A stretch of DNA of 64,000 nucleotides from positions 39,213,843-39,277,842 of the forward strand of contig CM072810.1 of the NCBI GenBank assembly GCA_037013495.1, in the 5' to 3' direction. This DNA is from Hippophae tibetana. Taxonomy: Eukaryota > Streptophyta > Magnoliopsida > Rosales > Elaeagnaceae. The notes under the pieces are model-generated. The model worked only from the letters and a program-made list of their open reading frames with translations. It was not told the origin of the DNA and made no database searches. Each line of letters opens with the position of its first letter. Position 1 is the first letter of the stretch. Of the stretch, positions 12,375 to 26,500 are shown one piece after another. A program made the translations under genes and the position numbers.

Positions 12375-15300
12375 AAATAAGTATTTCAATGAATTTATAG
12401 TTGTATTTCTTCCAAGAAACTTCAAACATTTTGGAGACCACTCATATAGGCATTTGAACAAAAAACTAAATCTAGAACTATGCAGCTGAACAAAAATTTT
12501 GAACTCTATATCATGCAAGAGGATGAACCTTTGAACAAATTCTACGCAGGTTTTTCAATCATTATCAACTACTTGACCAATTTGGATGGACCTATTTGGA
12601 AAAAAAAGTAGATTGACAAAATTGTTGTTAGCCTACATTATCATTTTCAAGAAAATGATACCTTGATTAAATCCATATTGAAGGCCAGTGAACTTACTGT
12701 TAAATGAATCAGTTGGGAACTTATTCAAACTGTATTATTTGTTGCTAAGATGATAGCAATCCACTTTCGCGGATGGAAAGAGCTTGACTTTATAAAAATC
12801 AAGTAAAGTGGTACGAGCGAAGCAATTTTGACACAATTGTTAGAAATGATGAATCTAATACCAATGAAGAGAAAATATCTATACTTTCCCATAGATTTAC
12901 TAAATTTCTTAGAAAGAATAAACCCGTTTTTAGGGATTGAAAAAAAAGGTAATCCGAGCTCTCAAATGATTATTTCAATGAATTTGTAGTTGTATTTCTT
13001 CCAAGCAACTTCAAACATTTTGGAGACCACTCATATATGCATTTGAGCAAAAAACTAACTCTAGAACTATGCTATTGAACAGAAATTTTGCACTCTATAT
13101 CATGCATGAGGATGAAACATTGAACAAATTCTATGCAGGTTATCAAACATTATCAACTACTTGACCAATTTGGATGGACCTATTTGAAAAAAAACGTAGA
13201 TTGAGAATTTTTTGTTAGCCTACATTATAATTTTCAAGAAAAAGATACCTTGCTTAAATCCATGTAGAAGGCCTCTTAACTTACTATTAAATGAATCAGT
13301 TGGGAAATTATTCGAATTGCATCACTTGTTACCAAGATGATGGCAATCCATTGTCATGGACGGAAAGAGCTTTTATTTATAGACATCAAGTATAGTGGTA
13401 CGAGCGAAGCTATTTTGACACAATTGTTAGAAATGATGAATCTAATACCAATGAAGAGAAAATAGCTATACTTTCCCATAGATTTACTAAATTTCTTAGA
13501 AAGAATAAACCCATTTTTAGGGATTTTCAAAAAAGGTAATCCGAGCTCTAAAATAAGTATTTCAATGAATTTATAGTTGTACTTCTTCCAAGCAACTTCA
13601 AACATTTTGGAGACCACTGATATAGGCATTTGAGCAAAAAAATAAATCTAGAACTATGCAGCTGAACATAAATTTTGAACTCTATATCATGCAAGAGGAT
13701 GAAACTTTCAACAAATTCTATGCAGGTTTTTGAATCATTATCAACTACCCGTACAATTTGGATGGACCTATTTGGGAAAAAAAGTAGATTGAGAAAATTG
13801 TTGTTAGCCTACATTATCATTTTCAAGAAAAAGATACCTTGCTTAAATCCATATAGAAGGCCTGTGAACTTACTGTTCTACGAATCAGTTGCGAAATTAT
13901 TCGAACTGCATTATTTGTTGCCAAGATGATAGCAATCCACTTTCGCGGATGGAAAGAGCTTGACTTTATAGACATCAAGTATAGTGGTACGAGCAAAGCT
14001 ATTTTGACACAATTGTTAGAAATGATGAATCTAATACCAATGAAGAGAAAATATCTATACTTTCCCATAGATTTACTAAATTTCATAGAAAGAATAAACC
14101 CGTTTTTAGGGATTTAAAAAAAAGGTAATCCGAGCTCTAAAATGATTATTTCAATGAATTTATAGTTGTTTTTCTTCCAAGCGACTTCAAACATTTTGGA
14201 GACCACTCATATAGGCATTTGAGCAAAAAACTAGATCTAGAACTATGCAGCTGAACATAAATTTTGAACTCTATATCATGCAAGAGGATGAAACTTTGAA
14301 CAAATTCTACACAGGTTTTTCAACCATTATCAACTACTCGTACAATTTGGATGGACCTATTTGGAAAAAAAAGTAGATTGACAAAATTGTTGTTAGCCTA
14401 CATTATCATTTTCAAGAAAAAGATACCTTGCTTAAATCCATATTGAAGGCCAGTGAACTTACTGTTAAATGAATCAGTTGCGAAATTATTCGAACTGCAT
14501 TATTTGTGGCCAAGATGATAGCAGTCCACTTTCGTGGACGGAAAGAGCTTGACTTTATATACATCAAGTATAGTGGTACGAGCGAAGCTATTTTGACACA
14601 ATTGTTAGAAATGATGAATCTAATACCAATGAAGAGAAAATATATATACTTTCCCAGAGATTTACAAAATTTCTTAGAAAGAATAAACCCGTTTTTAGGT
14701 ATTTAAGAAAAAGGTAATCCGAGCTCTAAAATGATTATTTCAATGAATTTATAGTTGTATTTCTTCCAAGCGACTTCAAACATTTTGGAGACCACTTATA
14801 TAGGCATTTGAGCCAAAAACTAAATCTAGAACCATGCAGCGGAACATAAATTTTGAACTCTATATCATGCAAGAGGATGAACCTTTGAACAAATTCTACG
14901 CAGGTTTTTCAATCATTATCAACTACTTGACCAATTTGGATGGACCTATTTGGAAAAAAAAGTAGATTGACAAAATTGTTGTTAGCCTACATTATCATTT
15001 TCAAGAAAATGATACCTTGATTAAATCCATATTGAAGGCCAGTGAACTTACTGTTAAATGAATCAGTTGGGAACTTATTCGAACTGTATTATTTGTTGCT
15101 AAGATGATAGCAATCCACTTTCGCGGATGGAAAGAGCTTGACTTTATAAAAATCAAGTAAAGTGGTACGAGCGAAGCAATTTTGACACAATTGTTAGAAA
15201 TGATGAATCTAATACCAATGAAGAGAAAATATCTATACTTTCCCATAGATTTACTAAATTTCTTAGAAAGAATAAACCCGTTTTTAGGGATTTAAAAAAA

Positions 15301-18300
15301 AGGTAATCCGAGCTCTCAAATGATTATTTCAATGAATTTGTAGTTGTATTTCTTCCAAGCAACTTCAAACATTTTGGAGACCACTCATATAGGCATTTGA
15401 GCAAAAAACTAACTCTAGAACTATGCTATTGAACAGAAATTTTGCACTCTATATCATGCATGAGGATGAAACATTGAACAAATTCTATGCAGGTTATCAA
15501 ACATTATCAACTACTTGACCAATTTGGATGGACCTATTTGAAAAAAAAAGTAGATTGAGAATTTTTTGTTAGCCTACATTATAATTTTCAAGAAAAAGAT
15601 ACCTTGCTTAAATCCATGTAGAAGGCCTCTTAACTTACTATTAAATGAATCAGTTGGGAAATTATTCGAATTGCATCACTTGTTACCAAGATGATGGCAA
15701 TCCATTGTCATGGACGGAAAGAGCTTTTATTTATAGACATCAAGTATAGTGGTACGAGCGAAGCTATTTTGACACAATTGTTAGAAATGATGAATCTAAT
15801 ACCAATGAAGAGAAAATAGCTATACTTTCCCATAGATTTACTAAATTTCTTAGAAAGAATAAACCCATTTTTAGGGATTTTCAAAAAAGGTAATCCGAGC
15901 TCTAAAATAAGTATTTCAATGAATTTATAGTTGTACTTCTTCCAAGCAACTTCAAACATTTTGGAGACCACTCATATAGGCATTTGAGCAAAAAAATAAA
16001 TCTAGAACTATGCAGCTGAACATAAATTTTGAACTCTATATCATGCAAGAGGATGAAACTTTGAACAAATTCTATGCAGGTTTTTGAATCATTATCAACT
16101 ACCCGTACAATTTGGATGGACCTATTTGGGAAAAAAAGTAGATTGAGAAAATTGTTGTTAGCCTACATTATCATTTTCAAGAAAAAGATACCTTGCTTAA
16201 ATCCATATAGAAGGCCTGTGAACTTACTGTTCTATGAATCAGTTGCGAAATTATTCGAACTGCATTATTTGTTGCCAAGATGATAGCAATCCACTTTCGC
16301 GGATGGAAAGAGCTTGACTTTATAGACATCAAGTATAGTGGTACGAGCAAAGCTATTTTGACACAATTGTTAGAAATGATGAATCTAATACCAATGAAGA
16401 GAAAATATCTATACTTTCCCATAGATTTACTAAATTTCATAGAAAGAATAAACCCGTTTTTAGGGATTTAAAAAAAAGGTAATCCGAGCTCTAAAATGAT
16501 TATTTCAATGAATTTATAGTTGTATTTCTTCCAAGCGACTTCAAACATTTTGGAGACCACTCATATAGGCATTTGAGCAAAAAACTAGATCTAGAACTAT
16601 GCAGCTGAACATAAATTTTGAACTCTATATCATGCAAGAGGATGAAACTTTGAACAAATTCTACGCAGGTTTTTCAACCATTATCAACTACTCGTACAAT
16701 TTGGATGGACCTATTTGGAAAAAAAAGTAGATTGACAAAATTGTTGTTAGCCTACATTATCATTTTCAAGAAAAAGATACCTTGCTTAAATCCATATTGA
16801 AGGCCAGTGAACTTACTGTTAAATGAATCAGTTGCGAAATTATTCGAACTGCATTATTTGTGGCCAAGATGATAGCAGTCCACTTTCGTGGACGGAAAGA
16901 GCTTGACTTTATATACATCAAGTATAGTGGTACGAGCGAAGCTATTTTGACACAATTGTTAGAAATGATGAATCTAATACCAATGAAGAGAAAATATATA
17001 TACTTTCCCAGAGATTTACAAAATTTCTTAGAAAGAATAAACCCGTTTTTAGGTATTTAAGAAAAAGGTAATCCGAGCTATAAAATGATTATTTCAATGA
17101 ATTTATAGTTGTATTTCTTCCAAGCGACTTCAAACATTTTGGAGACCACTTATATAGGCATTTGAGCCAAAAACTAAATCTAGAACCATGCAGCGGAACA
17201 TAAATTTTGAACTCTATATCATGCAAGAGGATGAAACTTTGAACAAATTCTACGCAGGTTTTTCAAACATTATCAACTACCCGTACAATTTGGATGGACC
17301 TATTTGGAAAAAAAAGTAGATTGACAAAATTGTTGTTAGCCTATATTATCATTTTCAAGAAAATGATACCTTGATTAAATCGATATTGAAGGCCAGTGAA
17401 CTTACTGTTAAATGAATCAGTTGGGAACTTATTCGAACTACATTATTTATGGGCAAGATGATAGCAATCCACTTTCGTGGACGGAAAGAGCTTGACTTTA
17501 TATACATCAAGTATAGTGGTACGAGCGAAGCTATTTTGACACAATTGTTAGAAATGATGAATCTAATACCAATGAAGAGAAAATATCTATACTTTCATAG
17601 AGATTTACTAAATTTCTTAGAAAGAATAAACCCGTTTTTAGGGATTTAAGAAAAAGGTAATCCGAGCTCTAAAATGATTATTTCAATGAATTTATAGTTG
17701 TATTTCTTCCAAGCGACTTCAAACATTTTGGAGACCACTTATATAGGCATTTGAGCCAAAAACTAAATCTAGAACTATGCAGCTGAACATAAATTTTGAA
17801 CTCTATATCATGCAAGAGGATGAAACTTTGAACAAATTCTACGCAGGTTTTTCAATCATTATCAACTACTCGTACAATTTGGATGGACCTATTTGGAAAA
17901 AAAAGTAGATTGACAAAATTGTTGTTAGCCTACATTATCATTTTCAAGAAAATGATACCTTGATTAAATCCATATTGAAGGCCAGTGAATTTACTGTTAA
18001 ATGAATCAGTTGGGAACTTATTCGAACTGTATTATTTGTTGCTAAGATGATAGCAATCCACTTTCGCGGATGGAAAGAGCTTGACTTTATAGAAATCAAG
18101 TAAAGTGGTACGAGCGAAGCAATTTTGACACAATTGTTAGAAATGATGAATCTAATACCAATGAAGAGAAAATATCTATACTTTCCCATAGATTTACTAA
18201 ATTTCTTAGAAAGAATAAACCCGTTTTTAGGGATTTAAAAAAAAGGTAATCCGAGCTCTCAAATGATTATTTCAATGAATTTGTAGTTGTATTTCTTCTA

Positions 18301-21300
18301 AGCAACTTCAAACATTTTGGAGACCACTCATATAGGCATTTGAGCAAAAAACTAACTCTAGAACTATGCTATTGAACATAAATTTTGCACTCTATATCAT
18401 GCATGAGGATGAAACATTGAACAAATTCTATGCAGGTTATCAAACATTATCAACTACTTGACCAATTTGGATGGACCTATTTGAAAAAAAAAGTAGATTG
18501 AGAAATTTTTTGTTAGCCTACATTATAATTTTCAAGATAAAGATACCTTGCTTAAATCCATGTAGAAGGCCTCTTAACTTACTATTAAATGAATCAGTTG
18601 GGAAATTATTCGAACTGCATCACTTGTTACCAAGATGATGGCAATCCATTGTCGTGGACGGAAAGAGCTTTTATTTATAGACATCAAGTATAGTGGTACG
18701 AGCGAAGCTATTTTGACACAATTGTTAGAAATGATGAATCTAATACCAATTAAGAGAAAATAGCTATACTTTCCCATAGATTTACTAAATTTCTTAGAAA
18801 GAATAAACCCATTTTTAGGGATTTTCAAAAAAGGTAATCCGAGCTCTAAAATAAGTATTTCAATGAATTTATAGTTGTATTTCTTCCAAGAAACTTCAAA
18901 CATTTTGGAGACCACTCATATAGGCATTTGAACAAAAAACTAAATCTAGAACTATGCAGCTGAACAAAAATTTTGAACTCTATATCATGCAAGAGGATGA
19001 ACCTTTGAACAAATTCTACGCAGGTTTTTCAATCATTATCAACTACTTGACCAATTTGGATGGACCTATTTGGAAAAAAAAGTAGATTGACAAAATTGTT
19101 GTTAGCCTACATTATCATTTTCAAGAAAATGATACCTTGATTAAATCCATATTGAAGGCCAGTGAACTTACTGTTAAATGAATCAGTTGGGAACTTATTC
19201 GAACTGTATTATTTGTTGCTAAGATGATAGCAATCCACTTTCGCGGATGGAAAGAGCTTGACTTTATAGAAATCAAGTAAAGTGGTACGAGCGAAGCAAT
19301 TTTGACACAATTGTTAGAAATGATGAATCTAATACCAATGAAGAGAAAATATCTATACTTTCCCATAGATTTACTAAATTTCTTAGAAAGAATAAACCCG
19401 TTTTTAGGGATTTAAAAAAAAGGTAATCCGAGCTCTCAAATGATTATTTCAATGAATTTGTAGTTGTATTTCTTCCAAGCAACTTCAAACATTTTGGAGA
19501 CCACTCATATAGGCATTTGAGCAAAAAAACTAACTCTAGAACTATGCTATTGAACAGAAATTTTGCACTCTATATCATGCATGAGGATGAAACATTGAAC
19601 AAATTCTATGCAGGTTATCAAACATTATCAACTACTTGACCAATTTGGATGGACCTATTTGGAAAAAAAAGTAGATTGAGAAATTTTTTGTTAGCCTACA
19701 TTATAATTTTCAAGAAAAATATACCTTGCTTAAATCCATGTAGAAGGCCTCTTAACTTACTATTAAATGAATCAGTTGGGAAATTATTCGAACTGCATCA
19801 CTTGTTACCAAGATGATGGCAATCCATTGTCGTGGACGGAAAGAGCTTTTATTTATAGACATCAAGTATAGTGGTACGAGCGAAGCTATTTTGACACAAT
19901 TGTTAGAAATGATGAATCTAATACCAATGAAGAGAAAATAGCTATACTTTCCCATAGATTTACTAAATTTCTTAGAAAGAATAAACCCATTTTTATGGAT
20001 TTTCAAAAAAGGTAATCCGAGCTCTAAAATAAGTATTTCAATGAATTTATAGTTGTACTTCTTCCAAGCAACTTCAAACATTTTGGAGACCACTAATATA
20101 GGCATTTGAGCAAAAAAATAAATCTAGAACTATGCAGCTGAACATAAATTTTGAACTCTATATCATGCAAGAGGATGAAACTTTGAACAAATTCTATGCA
20201 GGTTTTTGAATCATTATCAACTACCCGTACAATTTGGATGGACCTATTTGGGAAAAAAAGTAGATTGAGAAAATTGTTGTTAGCCTACATTATCATTTTC
20301 AAGAAAAAGATACCTTGCTTAAATCCATATAGAAGGCCTGTGAACTTACTGTTCTATGAATCAGTTGCGAAATTATTCGAACTGCATTATTTGTTGCCAA
20401 GATGATAGCAATCCACTTTCGCGGATGGAAAGAGCTTGACTTTATAGACATCAAGTATAGTGGTACGAGCAAAGCTATTTTGACACAATTGTTAGAAATG
20501 ATGAATCTAATACCAATGAAGAGAAAATATCTATACTTTCCCATAGATTTACTAAATTTCATAGAAAGAATAAACCCGTTTTTAGGGATTTAAAAAAAAG
20601 GTAATCCGAGCTCTAAAATGATTATTTCAATGAATTTATAGTTGTATTTCTTCCAAGCGACTTCAAACATTTTGGAGACCACTCATATAGGCATTTGAGC
20701 AAAAAACTAGATCTAGAACTATGCAGCTGAACATAAATTTTGAACTCTATATCATGCAAGAGGATGAAACTTTGAACAAATTCTACGCAGGTTTTTCAAC
20801 CATTATCAACTACTCGTACAATTTGGATGGACCTATTTGGAAAAAAAAGTAGATTGACAAAATTGTTGTTAGCCTACATTATCATTTTTAAGAAAAAGAT
20901 AACTTGCTTAAATCCATATTGAAGGCCAGTGAACTTACTGTTAAATGAATCAGTTGTGAACTTATTCGAACTACATTATTTGTGGCCAAGATGATAGCAG
21001 TCCACTTTCGTGGACGGAAAGAGCTTGACTTTATATACATCAAGTATAGTGGTACGAGCGATGCTATTTTGACACAATTGTTAGAAATGATGAATCTAAT
21101 ACCAATGAAGAGAAAATATATATACTTTCCCAGAGATTTACTAAATTTCTTAGAAAGAATAAACCCGTTTTTAGGGATTTAAGAAAAAGGTAATCCGAGC
21201 TCTAAAATGATTATTTCAATGAATTTATAGTTGTATTTGTTCCAAGCGACTTCAAACATTTTGCAGACCACTTATATAGGCATTTGAGCAAAAAACTAAA

Positions 21301-23560
21301 TCTAGAACTATGCAGCGGAACATAAATTTTGAACTCTATATCATGCAAGAGGATGAAACTTTGAACAAATTCTAGGCAGGTTTTTCAAACATTATCAATT
21401 ACTCGTACAATTTGGATGGACCTATTTGGAAAAAAAAGTAGATTGACAAAATTGTTGTTAGCCTACATTATCATTTTCAAGAAAAAGATACCTTGCTTAA
21501 ATCCATATTGAAGGCCAGTGAACTTACTGTTAAATGAATCAGTTGTGAACTTATTCGAACTACATTATTTGTGGCCAAGATGATAGCAGTCCACTTTCGT
21601 GGACGGAAAGAGCTTGACTTTATATACATCAAGTATAGTGGTACGAGCGAAGGTATTTTGACACAATTGTAAGAAATGATGAATCTAATACCAATGAAGA
21701 GAAAATATATATACTTTCCCAGAGATTTACTAAATTTCTTAGAAAGAATAAACCCGTTTTTAGGGATTTAAGAAAAAGGTAATCCGAGCTCTAAAATGAT
21801 TATTTAAATGAATTTATAGTTGTATTTGTTCCAAGCGACTTCAAACATTTTGCAGACCACTTATATAGGCATTTGAGCAAAAAACTAAATCTAGAACTAT
21901 GCAGCGGAACATAAATTTTGAACTCTATATCATGCAAGAGGATGAAACTTTGAACAAATTCTAGGCAGGTTTTTCAAACATTATCAATTACTCGTACAAT
22001 TTGGATGGACCTATTTGGAAAAAAAAGTAGATTGAGAAAATTGTTGTTAGCCTACATTATCATTTTCAAGAAAAAGATACCTTGCTTAAATCCCTATAGA
22101 AGGCCTGTGAACTTACTGTTAAATGAATCAGTTGCGAAATTATTCGAACTGCATTATTTGTTGCCAAGATGATAGCAATCCACTTTCGCGGATGGAAAGA
22201 GCTTGACTTTATAGACATCAAGTAGAGTGGTACGAGCGAAGCTATTTTGTACCAATTGTTAGAAATGATTAATCTAATAACAATGAAGAGAAAATATCTA
22301 TACTTTCCCATAGATTTACTAAATTTCTTAGAAAGAATAAACCCGTTTTTAGGGATTTATGAAAAAATTAATCCGAGCTCTAAAATGATTATTTCAATGA
22401 ATTTATAGTTGTATTTCTTCCAAGCGACTTCAAACATTTTGCAGACCACTAATATAGGCATTTGAGCAAAAAACTAAATCTAGAACTATGCAGCCGAACA
22501 TAAATTTTGAACTCTATATCATGCAAGAGGATGAAACTTTGAACAAATTCTAGGCAGGTTTTTCAAACATTATCAATTACTCGTACAATTTGGATGGACC
22601 TATTTGGAAAAAAAAGTTGATTGAGAAAATTGTTGTTATCCTACATTATCATTTTCAAGAAAAAGATACCTTGCTTAAATCCCTATAGAAGGCCTGTGAA
22701 CTTACTGTTAAATGAATCAGTTGCGAAATTATTCGAACTGCATTATTTGTTGCCAAGATGATAGCAATCCACTTTCGCGGATGGAAAGAGCTTGACTTTA
22801 TAGACATCTAGTATAGTGGTACAAGCGAAGCTATTTTGACACAATTGTTAGAAATGATTAATCTAATAACAATGAAGAGAAAATATCTATACTTTCCCAT
22901 AGATTTACTAAATTTCTTAGAAAGAATAAACCCGTTTTTAGGGATTTAAAAAAAAGGTAATCCGAGCTCTAAAATGATTATTTCAATGAATTTATAGTTG
23001 TATTTCTTCCAAGCGACATCAAACATTTTGGAGACCACTCATATAGGCATTTGAGCAAAAAACTAAATCTAGAACTATGCAGCTGAAAATAAATTTTGAA
23101 CTCTATATCATGCAAGAGGATGAAACTTTGAACAAATTCTATGGTGGTTTTTCAATCATTATCAACTGGCAGTACAATTTGGATGGACCTATTTGGAAAA
23201 AAAAGTAGATTGAGAAAATTGTTGTTAGCCTACGTTATCATTTTCAAGAAAAAGATACCTTGCTTAAATCCATATAGAATGCCTGTGAACTTACTGTTAA
23301 ATGAATCAGTTGCGAAATTATTTGAACTGTATTATTTGTTGCTAAGATGATAGCAATCCACTTTCGCGGATGGAAAGAGCTTGACTTTATAGAAATCAAG
23401 TAAAGTGGTACGAGCGAAGCAATTTTGAAACATTTGTTAGAATTGATGAATCTAATACCAATGAAGAGAAAATATCTATACTTTCCCATAGATTTACTAA
23501 ATTTCTTAGAAAGAATAAACCCGTTTTTAGGGATTTAAAAAAAAGGTAATCCGAGCTCTC
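12375..23560 (+). repeat. G-punctuated region: one block in three copies, then three ctaggcagg monomers
   Basis: Distinctive G monomers start at 12964, 15318, 18261 and 19438, the next being 23561. Each is followed by an 'H' unit starting aaataagtattt (13551, 15905, 18848, 20026). The segment beginning at 12964 is repeated at 15318 (offset 2354) and again at 19438 (offset 4120 from 15318). The three copies share tgttctatgaatc-like and gagcaaagc variants. The similarity of the first pair ends near 14880 and 17234. From about 21190 three adjacent units share the private variants ctaggcagg and atcaattactcg (near 21374, 21962, 22551), a younger local expansion. Confidence 0.85.
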
Positions 23561-26500
23561 AAATGATTATTTCAATGAATTTGTAGTTGTATTTCTTCCA
23601 AGTAACTGCAAACATTTTGGAGACTACTCATATAGGCATTTGAGCAAAAAACTAACTCTAGAACTATGCTATTGAACAGAAATTTTGCACTCTATATCAT
23701 GCATGAGGATGAAACATTGAACAAATTCTATGCAGGTTATCAAACATTATCAACTACTTGACCAATTTGGATGGACCTATTTGGAAAAAAAAAGTAGATT
23801 GAGAAATTTTTTGTTAGCCTACATTATAATTTTCAAGAAAAAGATACCTTGCTTAAATCCATGTAGAAGGCCTTTTAACTTACTATTAAATGAATCAGTT
23901 GGGAAATTATTCGAACTGCATCACTTGTTACCAAGATGATGGCAATCCATTGTCGTGGACGGAAAGAGCTTGAATTTATAGACATCAAGTATAGTGGTAC
24001 GAGCGAAGCTATTTTGACACAATTGTTAGAAATGATGAATCTAATACCAATGAAGAGAAAATAACTATACTTTCCCATAGATTTACTAAATTTCTTAGAA
24101 AGAATAAACCCATTTTTAGGGATTTTCAAAAAAGGTAATCCGAGCTCTAAAATAAGTATTTCAATGAATTTATAGTTGTACTTCTTCCAAGCAACTTCAA
24201 ACATTTTGGAGACCACTCATATAGGCATTTGAGCAAAAAAATAAATCTAGAACTATGCAGCTCAACATAAATTTTGAACTCTATATCATGCAAGAGGATG
24301 AAACTTTGAACAAATTCTATGTAGGTTTTTCAATCATTATCAACTACCCGTACAATTGGAATGGACCTATTTCGAAAAAAAAGTAGATTGAGAATATTGT
24401 TGTTAGCCTACATTATCATTTTCACGAAAAAGATACCTTGCTTAAATCCATATAGAAGGCCTGTGAACTTACTGTTAAATGAATCAGTTGGGAAATTATT
24501 CGAACTACATTATTTGTTCCCAAGATGATAGCAATCCACTTTCGCGGACAGAAAGAGCTTGACTTTATAGACATCAAGTATAGTGGTACGAGCGAAGCTA
24601 TTTTGACACAATTGTTAGGAATGATGAATCTAATACCAATGAAGAGAAATATCTATACTTTCCCAAAGATTTACTAAATTTCTTAGAAAGAATAAACCCG
24701 TTTGTAGGGATTTAAAAAAAGGTAATCCGAGCTCTAAAATGATTATTTCAATGAATTTATAGTTGTATTTCTTCCAAGCGACTTCAAACATTTTGGGGAC
24801 CACTCATATAGGCATTTGAGCAAAAAACTAAATCTAGAACTATGCAGCGGAACATAAATTTTGAACTCTATATCATGCAAGAGGATGAAACTTTGAACAA
24901 ATTCTACCCAGGTTTTTCAATCAATTTCAACTACCCGTACAATTTGTATGGACATATTTGGAAAAAAAAGTAGATTGAGAAAATTGTTGTTTGCCTACAT
25001 TATCATTTTCAAGAAAAAGATACCTTGCTTAAATCCATGTAGAAGGCCTCTTAACTTACTATTAAATGAATCAGTTGGGAAATTATTCGAACTGCATCAC
25101 TTGTTACCAAGATGATGGCAATCCATTGTCGTGGACGGAAAGAGCTTGAATTTATAGACATCAAGTATAGTGGTACGAGCGAAGCTATTTTCACACAATT
25201 GTTAGAAATGATGAATCTAATACCAATGGAGAGAAAATATCTATACTTTCCCATAGATTTACTAAATTTCTTAGAAAGAATAAACCCGTTTTTAGGGATT
25301 TAAGAAAAAGGTAATACGAGCTCTAAAATGATTATTTCAATGAATTTATAGTTGTATTTCTTCCAAGCGACTTCAAACATTTTGGAGACCACTTATATAG
25401 GCATTTGAGCCAAAAACTAAATCTAGAACTATGCAGCTGAACATAAATTTTGAACTCTATATCATGCAAGAGGATGAAACTTTGAACAAATTCTGCCCAG
25501 GTTTTTCAATCAATTTCAACTACCCGTACAATTTGGATGGACCTATTTGGAAAAAAAAGTAGATTGAGAAAATTGTTGTTAGCCTACATTATCATTTTCA
25601 AGAAAAAGAAACCTTGCTTAAATCCATATAGATGGCCTGTGAACTTACTGTTAAATGAATCAGTTTGGAAATTATTCGAACTGCATTATTTGTTGCCAAG
25701 ATGATAGCCATCCACGTTCCTGGACGGAAAGAGCTTGACTTTATAGACATCAAGTATAGTGGTACGAGCGAAGCTATTTTGACACAATTGTTAGAAATGA
25801 TGAATCTAATACCAATGGAGAGAAAATAACTATACTTTCCCATAGATTTACTAAATTTCTTAGAAAGAATAAACCCGTTTTTAGGGATTTAAGAAAAAGA
25901 TAATCCGAGCTCTAAAATGATTATTTCAATGAATTTATTGTTGTATTTCTTCCAAGCAACTTCAAACATTTTGGAGACCACTCATATAGGCATTTGAGCA
26001 AAAAACTAAATCTAGAACTATGCAGCTGAACAGAAATTTTGAACTCTATATCATGCAAGAGGATGAAACTTTGAACAAATTCTACGCAGGTTTTTCAATC
26101 ATTATCAACTCCTCGAACAATTTGGATGGATCTATTTGGAAAAAAAAGTAGATTGAGAAAATTGTTGTTAGCCTACATTTTCATTTTCAAGAAAAAGATA
26201 CCTTGCTTAAATCCATATAGAAGGCCTGTGAACTTACTGTTAAATGAATCAGTTGGGAAATTATTCGAACTACATTATTTGTTCCCAAGATGATAGCAAT
26301 CCACTTTCGCAGACAGAAAGAGCTTGACTTTATAGACATCAAGTATAGTGGTACGAGCGAAGCTATTTTGACACAATTGTTAGGAATGATGAATCTAATA
26401 CCAATGAAGAGAAATATCTATACTTTCCCATAGATTTACTAAATTTCTTAGAAAGAATAAACCCGTTTGTAGGGATTTAAAAAAAGGTAATCTGAGCTCT

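Noticed and set aside
12058-12441. The longest antisense frame (127 codons, hydrophobic) as a membrane protein gene
   Set aside because: It is open only in monomers with a few linked substitutions (tagctatac for tatctatac, gattttcaaa for gatttaagaa). Hydrophobicity is expected from A+T-rich antisense reading. No homologue is recognised.
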